In this document: positions 56,498 to 64,000 of the stretch, piece by piece
Position numbering within the stretch: the stretch's first letter is position 1
Layout: each line of letters opens with the position of its first letter
Origin: Quercus robur
Lineage: Eukaryota > Streptophyta > Magnoliopsida > Fagales > Fagaceae
Length of the DNA: 64,000 bases
Direction: 5' to 3'
Assembly (NCBI RefSeq): GCF_932294415.1
Contig: NC_065543.1
Coordinates: 42,554,277 to 42,618,276 of the forward strand
The notes under the pieces: model-generated
What the model was told of the DNA's origin: nothing
Database searches by the model: none
Seen by the model: only the letters and a program-made list of their open reading frames with translations
Translations under genes and position numbers: made by a program

Positions 56498-57905
56498 ATA
56501 CACAGTGTAAGGTTGGCTGCTACACGAAGCTGGATACACACAGGGCCGGCTCAACAGTAGATGCAAGAGATGCAACCGCCTAAGGCCCCACTTGTAAAAA
56601 TTTTTTTATATATAATATTTATTTATATATTTTAGTTAAAAAAATTTTAAGTATTTTTATTAGTCAATAAAATACATTAAAAAAACCCCATTGTATCCTA
56701 AAATGTAAAATATTAAAAAGGAAAAAAAGTCAAAATTCAACTAATACAATTAAATTTTAGGAGACAAATGTATTATTCCATTCTTAAAATATGCTAAAAT
56801 TAAAATTAATAGCAGACAAATTCATTAATAACATAACGTAATTGTCTTGAAATATGCTAAAATAGAGATTATAAATGTCAAAAACAAAACAAAAATCTCT
56901 CATCTCTCTATCTTTCTGCCTGTCCATCTATATTCTTACGGCCTTACCTTTCTTTTCTTCATCTTCATCTTCATTTTTGATCTTTTTCCATCAACTCAGT
57001 CAGCCCCTCTAGCTTAAAATTTTTCTTTGTTGATCCCAGCATACCAGCCTACCAGTACCAGCCGGCAGTCACAGAAGGTATTTCTCTCATTCTCTGCTTC
57101 AGTTCTTTCTTCCCCTCTTTCTCTTTGTCTTGCCGAAAATAAAGACCCAAGAGTCTTCTATTTCTTTAACTTATATTATATATATTTTTAGTTTATTTCA
57201 CACTTTCACCACAACTGTCACTGAACAACTGTTTGATGTTGATGGGACGGGACACGTTTTTTGTTCTGCCCATCTGTGGACCTTTTTTTGCTTTAAAACT
57301 TAGGCATAGAAATTGAAGAAAAGGCTGGTCCGGCTGGATCACAGCATGGTTCTCACCCCTTTTTTTTATATAGTGGTACTGTAGTCAGTGGTTTGTCACA
57401 TCACGTGACAGACCACTGACCACACTTTTTTTTTGTTTGTTGTTCTTTGTTAAAGACCACAGAGACCACTATTATTTACTTATTTGGTCCGACGGTTTCT
57501 AACCTTTTTTTTTTTTTTCCTATTATTATAAATAATTATGTCAATTAATAATTTGATGTATATTATATTAACTCATTTGTATTATAGTGACACTAATTTA
57601 TTAAACTATATATTAAATTAATTTTTACTTGTGCAGGTTTAAATTTTCAAATGATCACGGCTTCAAAAAAATTACAATAATCAGGTTCTATTGTTCTATA
57701 CTTTAAATTTTATTTTTAGTTAAATTATCATTTTAGTTTTATTAATATTTAATTATAAAAAGGTCTCATTTAAATTTTTAGCCTAAGGCCTCAAAACTTG
57801 TTGAGCCGGCCCTGGATACACAGTATATTCATGTCCAACTCCAAGTAATATAATATTATATTATATATTATATATAATACAGTAATACACAGTGTAAGGT
57901 TGGCC
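56398..57905. repeat. ~130-bp tandem repeat split by hAT element 2
   Basis: The phrases CGAAGCTGGATACACA, TCATGTCCAACTCCAAGTAA and CACAGTGTAAGGTTGG occur on both sides of hAT element 2 (about 56400-56540 and 57815-57903). A tandem duplication existed in hAT element 1 before element 2 landed in it. Confidence 0.75.
56541..57814. mobile_element. hAT element 2, nested in hAT element 1
   Basis: 1,274 bp with a perfect 16-bp terminal inverted repeat CAGGGCCGGCTCAACA. Perfect 8-bp target duplication GATACACA (56533-56540 and 57815-57822). Subterminal GCCTAAGGCC motifs are mirrored. There is no transposase ORF; the interior is AT-rich with a CT-rich patch near 56930-57130. Confidence 0.95.
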
Positions 57906-58369
57906 ATTTGAGAGTTTGTAGCATTATATATCATACACGGATGCTTATATATATAATAATATAATATAAACTATTAAGGTTGGCTTGGCTGTTTGGATCA
58001 TTATGTGATCATTATGAAATGAAAAAATACATTATTTGGCATAGGTTTCTTGAACAGGTTGATATATTGATATTGGGCTTGAAAGCCCAAATTTTTTAAT
58101 TATTAAAAAAATTGTTTTTTTTTAATATTTCAAACCGACCAAACCGACTAAACTGTACCGCAAAAAAACGCACCGCTATAGGTCAGAAAACCAATCCTAG
58201 ACGGTGTGCATCGGTTTCAATTATGAAAAAACCGATCTCTATCGGTTCGGTAATAAATTTGGAAAACAACCGCCCTTACCGAACCGCGCACACCCCTAGC
58301 TGTGAGGAATACAAAGAGATTGAGAGGAAAGGAACGATAACGGTTTCCGTTGGAAAGCCTGTTTGATTT

Positions 58370-59100
58370 GGACGGAGTTATTAGACAGAATGTTGAAACA
58401 AAAAATGGAGTTATTAGACAGATAACAAAAATGTGGTTATCTTAGTATTTATGTGCCATGTGGAGTTATTAAACAGATTTTTGTTTCAACATGGTGGGCC
58501 TTTTGAGCCCAATATGGTTTTAGCCTAATGGGACCCAGTTATGGGCCCAAAATAATGAATTATTGGGCCTATCCAACCAGAATACTGTTCATTCTATTAA
58601 TTTTCTGCTGCTAATCTGCTTTTCAATGGCCGAATAAAATTTAGACAAAATTCTGTTTTTTTGTGTGTGGAAACTGAGCTATTGATTAATTTGAATTGTT
58701 TTTATGTGGAAACTGAGCTATGATTTATTTTTTACTCCAGCCTATTTTGTATTCTAGAGTTGATTGAATTGTAGTTTTTATGCACACACTAAGATAATCA
58801 AATTGAATATATGTTTTTGTATGGAAACTGAGCTATTGGTCAATTTGAATTGTTTTTTTGTGGAAACTGAGCTATGGGTTTGAATTTTTTTAGTGGAAAT
58901 TGAGCGAGGTGAAGTTATCAGCTTGCTTCTTTTGTTTTTGTATGGAAACTGAGCTATGATTTATTTTTTACCCCAGCCTATTTTGTATTCTAGAGTTGAT
59001 TGAATTGTAGTTTTTTGCAGACACTTAGATAATCAATTTGAATATATGTTTTTAAATATAATGAATGCATTGAATATTTAGTGGAAGACATGAAATAAAT
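58370..59100. repeat. Internal direct repeats at Helitron 3' side
   Basis: The phrases TGGAAACTGAGCTAT (at least five times) and TATTTTGTATTCTAGAGTTG (twice, near 58743 and 58979) show a duplication of about 240 bp and a shorter recurrent unit. No ORF. Confidence 0.75.
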
Positions 59101-59190
59101 GAAATTGAAAAATAACAACATGCTACTAGAGAATCAATGTTGAATTCCAATAGCTAATGTCACATCATTTGGAAAAAAATTGGTAGCTTT

Positions 59191-59218
59191 CCCGTGCATC
59201 GCATGGGTTAGCGACTAG
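59191..59218 (+). other. Helitron 3' terminal hairpin and CTAG
   Basis: Stem CCCGTGC / GCATGGG with one G-T pair and a 3-base loop, then TTAGCGACTAG. It ends exactly at the host T (59219). Confidence 0.9.
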
Positions 59219-62200
59219 TACAATTAATGTCTAAACCATATGTTACTAATTGATAACAAATATAAGTCAACTTACATAGAAATACGTCCATTACTTTAAC
59301 TACTAACTGTAGGGAAATATCCTCCAAACATTTGTATGACAGCAAACAAGTTCGCCTCTTAAGTAGGACAGCTAGGCTGATGAAAAGAGAAGACTGCAAA
59401 CATTAATTGAAGTTAGTATTATTCAATGCTTTGGTAGAGATGTAGAAGATATTATTTGTGAAATGAAATCAATGCGTATAAGATGGTTGATCTCCATATG
59501 TATACCTCAATGTACAGTAAAATGTTGAAGTCGCTGGCTGAAGCCATGATAACAACATAAGATTCAATAGGTGGATGAATAAATACGAATTCTGTTTAGT
59601 AAAAAGGATCCATTGCTTAGTATATAGATAGGAAATGGTGTAAAAGCTAAGCCTCACATTACATATTGTTGGTTGTCAACATTCTGGTGCCAACTAGTAG
59701 GAACTACGAGATGAGTCCATGGATTCCTTCAGTATCCAATTAAGGATTGTGGACCAACCATAGAATCTTGTTCAACAAGTGCAATACATTAGCTATCCAT
59801 TCTATGTTTGGGCAGTAAGCTGGAGAAAGACAGTCATCATTCTTAAGGCCAATTAATGATCATTAGAAAATTTTTAGGGATAAAAAACCAAAAAAGAAAA
59901 GAAAAGAAAGAAAACTCAGAAATTATAGAATGGCTTACCAAAACCCATATTCAAATTTCAACATTCTCCTCTTTATTGGGAACTTTATCTTCTGCCAAAA
60001 GTCTAAAAACAAAATTTTATAGTTTGTCATTGATTATATCTCAAGATTGAACATTCAAGTTGATCATTAATATGTAAGTAGACAAATCACAGATGTTGTA
60101 TATAAAAGTGCTGATGTCATTTCCTATCAAATATTATTCGAAATGATTCTCTGAAAAGTCTCAGGGATAAAAGTAAATAAAAAACAAAAGACAGAAAACT
60201 CAAGAATAGTTATATGGCTTACCAAAATCCATAACTTGATCTCAGGCAAAAATGCATCAAATTCGAGTTTCAAGTTGTTCTTCCTTATTGGACTCTTCAA
60301 TTTCTTGCACAAATCTAAAGACGGAATTTCATAGTCTCTGTAATTGACTATTTCAAAAGATTGAATATTCAAATAAAGATATATATGATAATAACAGTAT
60401 GTAAGGTTAATCATAGATGCATACCTCAGAATCTATAAAAGTGTTGAAGTCACTACTACGGCAACTTTAAGTTAGGGAGCCATAACATAAAATTTGAAAA
60501 GGGGACAAATTGTCAGAAACTGAATATATTCAAGAAAGAAAAGAGCTATTTCTGATTATATAGATAGGAAATGGAAGCAACCATGGCATAAAGTGTAAAC
60601 CAAAGGAAAGCCTAGGCCATGCTTGATGCATTGTCGCTGGTGATACTAAATATACCCAATCAACAATTGCAGATACATACACAAGTTATGGTTCCAGTTG
60701 ATCTGCAACCAGAAATTTTTGAGGAAAAAATAAGAAGAAAGAAAACTCAAGACAATAAATTTAATGTAGTTTGAGAATCACTTGAAGCAATTCAATCATA
60801 AGTAATACAACTTACTGACCATTATAATTTGATCTCAAAAGAAAAAATAGGCTAACCCACTTGTTCAATTTGTTTTGAATTTCAAGTCGAACTTCCTTAT
60901 ATTGTACACTGCACAGTAAACCAGACTTTAAGTTCATTTACAAATCTAATTAAAATAGAATAAATACTTTTTCATTGATTATTTCTCAAGTTCAATAATA
61001 ACTTCATATAAATTCAGAACATCAACAAACTTTGGTGAAGTTTGAAATTTGAATAACTAAATAGCCTTAATTAATCCAAAATTGCTAAGTCAAAACTTAA
61101 CAAATGAAGACAATATAATAGAAACTAAAGAGTCCCAATCAATACAGTGCTGGTAGCCCAGAATAAACACATAACACACACACACAATCTCAAGAAGTTA
61201 TGAATTGACTTTTCAAATGAAAATACTTGATTTCTGTTGTAGGGAGGAAATTTGAAGATCTAAAGTATGCTATGCAGAAAAAAATGTTGAACCATATAAA
61301 CAAACAAAAATTCTAAGAAAACTATAAAAAAAATAAGTGCATTAGCCTTTCTATTTCAAAGTGAAATATTAAACAAAAGGACATTTGAGAAAAAAAAAAA
61401 CTAATTTTAGATTCTTTTGAGCTTAGATTAGGAATCAAAAGTTTATCTAGATATTTACAATCTTAAATTATCTATGCTGAAGTACAAGAACTCTAATTGG
61501 GAAATGAAGTATTTCCAGCATCTGCCAGTTAGCAAGGTACCACCCCCTTCTTGCTGGTTGCATCTGTTTAAAGACAGCTCATCAAATAAATGAAAGGTTC
61601 TCCAACTATAGTGGAAAGGCATCCACTCTCTCTTGTCAACTCTTTGATTTTTAAATATGTTACTTACACTTGTTGAAAAAGATAAGGCAGCAACTTGAGC
61701 ATAGGTCAACACCCACATAATGTTTGATTTGTGTGCAAAATGAAATGTCAGACAACCTTTAAACAAAAAAAAAAGAAAAAAAGAAAAAAAAAAAAGAAGC
61801 AAGTTCCTCCAACAATTCAACAAACAATTTTTCATTCTTCTATTAAAAAAAAGAAGCAAGTTCCTCCAACAATTCAACAAATAATTTTTCATTCTTCTAT
61901 GGATCCAGATTATGTTACCAAAGTCAGATAACACCCCAAAACAGAGTATGTAACTAGAAAATCATAATGAGTATGCAATTTAGCGCATTTACTTCCCCAT
62001 TTGACAGCATATAAGAATCTTCAGTAATAGAGAAAACTTAGATTTTGCCATGTGTAATCCAGTCTCAGAAGTGTTAAAAAGCATAGAGTCTCAACTTTAG
62101 ATTTTGAAACACTACCCAATAATAGATCCATGTCGGTGATTAGAAAATGGTAAAGAAAAAAAAAGTTCCAAAATGAAAAACGTGGAAAAGAGCAAATTAC

Positions 62201-63421
62201 ATTACCTTAAAGAACTCCATATAACATGCACGCATCATCAAGCTCCTCATTGCTGTCAATTTTCCACTGAAATATAAAGCAACAATGAATTTGAAAGAGA
62301 ACAACAAATTTAGTAAATAGCATACAAATTTTAGCAAAAAACAAAGAAGCAATGAAATCAATTTAAAAGTCCATCTATTGTGATTCAAAGTGAATAATCT
62401 TTTATCTTTGGTCCACTATAACTACTCTCTCCTTTTCAAAGTGAACATTAAAAATATATAGTTTCGACTATAATCTAAGGCTTCACAAGTCTATAAGTTA
62501 AAATAAAACTTCAACTACTGTGTCAAATCTTCCACTTAGATTTCCAAAGAGAGGGATTGCACTCCATCTTTACTGCCCCACCCTAACACAATCAATATTA
62601 ATGACACAATCTGAGGATATAAATAGTATCAACATAATAAAGATGAAATTATATCTAAACTTAAAAAACTCACCTCAAAATTTTGCAGGTCTTGGAATTT
62701 GTAATAAGTAGGGAAAGAATTCAAATATTTTCCCATCCTTACCGCCCTGACTGAGTCATATTCTTTCTTTTCCCTGCCTTGAATTTCGTCAAGAAGAGCA
62801 CATTATGGCTAGTATTGATATAAAGTGTCTATTTTTCATTTTTGAATATGACATAGGTGCTTGGTAATTAGTGATCCTCAATTTCCCTTTTCCCTTTAGC
62901 TATATATATTTTTCTGAACTTATAATGCCCTAACCATAATAAATATAATCCTAGAACTTTGAACTACAATTGAAAAGCTAGATTTCAAGAAAAGAGAGCA
63001 ATTATTGGGTCAATTGTTAAAAGTACAAAAGAAAATTTGAAAATTGGCTAAATCTCAAGAACAATATAATATTGGGAAAATATCAATCATTTTGTGTGAA
63101 TTAAAACTTTATCCATGACACTTATGCAAGCATTATTATAATATATTTTTTTTAAAAGAAAAAAGAATCTATTTTTCATGCATTATATTATGTTGGGGGA
63201 AGGGCAAGAAAAAAGAAATTAACAAAATTCCCAAGAGAGTCAGACACTGAAGTACACAAACCTGTTCATGCATTAGTGGACCTTGGTTGAAATTCAAGAA
63301 TCAAGTCTTCCTACAGACACATTATGCCCAAATTATGAGAAAAACTTGAAGAAAGTGAATATATTAGGAAAGAAATAACAAATACTTTATGAATAAAAAT
63401 TTGGTATTTTATTCTTATATG

Positions 63422-63459
<38 letters not shown>

Positions 63460-64000
63460 ATACTTGTACTAGAGAAGAGATAGAGCAAAAAGTCAGTTTT
63501 GGATGGACTTACCACTAGCTTTTTCTGATATCACATAAGCTTCAAGATGCTTCTAGGTGGGTGACATAACAGTTTATCTGCTTTAGATGACAATCTTGGA
63601 AAACCTGGGGCATTACCTTCGGTACATCCTTCCTTTTAATGATGAAAATCTTGGACAATCAAATGTCTAATAGCTTCCATAATGTGGTTAGGCATTGTAT
63701 GGGAGCACATACATCAGCTATGAGGAATCACAATTGCTATACGCTGTTCCTAAGTAGAATCTTCCCATTTCATCTACAATGGGATACTAGGGCCATCAGT
63801 AATAGATTAAACAATTTAAATTCCACAAATGCAAAAGGATTGTTACCCAACTATATACACAAAGGATTATAATATGTAGTGATTATTCTGAATAACCATC
63901 TGATATGAAAACATAGTTGTAGCACATGAAACAAGCACAAAAGATTCCTCAATTATTGTTGTTAATGTATGTGGCCAGGGATCAATATCCAAAAACTTGA

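Larger units (their letters stand above)
55712..58298. mobile_element. hAT element 1 inside the Helitron
   Basis: Ends TAGGGGTGTGCAAAAC and GCGCACACCCCTA (11-bp inverted repeat TAGGGGTGTGC). Perfect 8-bp target duplication GCTGTGAG (55704-55711 and 58299-58306). Subterminal regions are rich in CCGAACCGACC-type motifs in opposite senses. No hAT transposase is seen. It contains hAT element 2 and a promoter-like segment at 56034. Confidence 0.92.
55168..59218 (+). mobile_element. Non-autonomous Helitron (4,051 bp)
   Basis: Starts TCTATATATA...AAAACCGAAACTTTTG and ends with a hairpin (CCCGTGC ATC GCATGGG, 59191-59207), then TTAGCGACTAG. TC and CTAG ends, a hairpin about 11 bp from the end, and insertion between A and T without target duplication are the marks of a Helitron. 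The paralogous locus at 35061/35062 reads GTAA|TACAATTAATG without the insert, which confirms both ends to the base. No Rep/helicase coding is present. Internal cargo includes a short frame MASQSDPRQFNTQPI at 55399 and nested hAT elements. Confidence 0.93.
55110..64000. repeat. NBS-LRR 3'-flank duplication, copy B (with Helitron)
   Basis: Same order and orientation as 34990-40010. It is interrupted by the Helitron (55168-59218) and runs off the right edge. Local changes include a duplication of about 58 bp at 61796-61905 (CAAGTTCCTCCAACAATTCA twice) and an A run of about 38 at 63421-63459 where copy A has about 8. By collinearity a second NBS-LRR coding region should end near position 66300, beyond the window, on the minus strand. 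Confidence 0.88.

Noticed and set aside
1-64000. CRISPR arrays, tRNA or rRNA genes, bacterial operons
   Set aside because: None seen. The tandem arrays have no spacer-repeat pattern, and no tRNA-like cloverleaf with a GGTTCGAATCC box was noticed.

Overview
The window is nuclear DNA from a eudicot plant, probably a woody perennial; I cannot name the species from sequence alone. The evidence is an AT-rich background with microsatellites, a plant CC-NBS-LRR gene, plant family-1 glycosyltransferases, plant SDR110C-type dehydrogenases, GT-AG introns, and dense LTR, hAT, PIF/Harbinger and Helitron remains. Only two loci look like intact host protein genes: a single-exon SDR (32925-33725, +) and a single-exon CC-NBS-LRR resistance gene (42272-45772, -). 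A small two-exon GRF-zinc-finger gene (20661-21239, -) is a third, weaker candidate.

Layout. 1-6964: a duplication of a UGT83A1-like glycosyltransferase on the minus strand. Both copies are broken, and each unit ends upstream of its UGT in a fragment of the same LTR. A solo LTR with a perfect 5-bp target duplication lies between them. 6875-13375: a minus-strand, gag-bearing, pol-less LTR element (TR-GAG type) with a passenger ORF. 13376-20300: a decayed PIF/Harbinger element, with a Myb/SANT ORF1 split by a 2.3-kb LTR-like insertion and a transposase with recognisable DDE residues. 20500-24650: the GRF-finger gene, a LINE 3' remnant, and otherwise nothing clear. 24650-25790: Harbinger/Tourist-like MITE ends and a pyrimidine-rich minisatellite. 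25790-33730: an SDR cluster made of a truncated first-exon copy, a copy with a one-base frameshift near its start, and an intact copy. Between them lie an LTR whose U3 carries a 30-bp G-box minisatellite, and a hAT-like element with a solo LTR inside it.

34990-42271 is the 3' flank of the NBS-LRR gene. It has splice-site pairs typical of an intron-rich 3' UTR, and a second copy of this flank fills 55110-64000. The next resistance-gene copy is therefore predicted just beyond the right edge. The second flank copy is split by a 4.05-kb Helitron (55168-59218). The first copy preserves the uninterrupted A|T target at 35061/35062. Inside the Helitron is a hAT element (55712-58298, 8-bp TSD), which contains a second hAT element (56541-57814, 8-bp TSD).

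45800-55100 holds a MEI2-like RRM exon fragment, a long-TIR MITE, a perfect 141-bp tandem duplication, a 26-bp perfect palindrome, a DUF4283 LINE ORF1 fragment, a solo LTR with a perfect TSD, and a hAT-like repeat. I see no wholly new biochemical system. The most informative structures are the Helitron with its paralogous empty site and nested hATs, the pol-less gag element with its passenger ORF, and the G-box minisatellite in the LTR next to the SDR genes.
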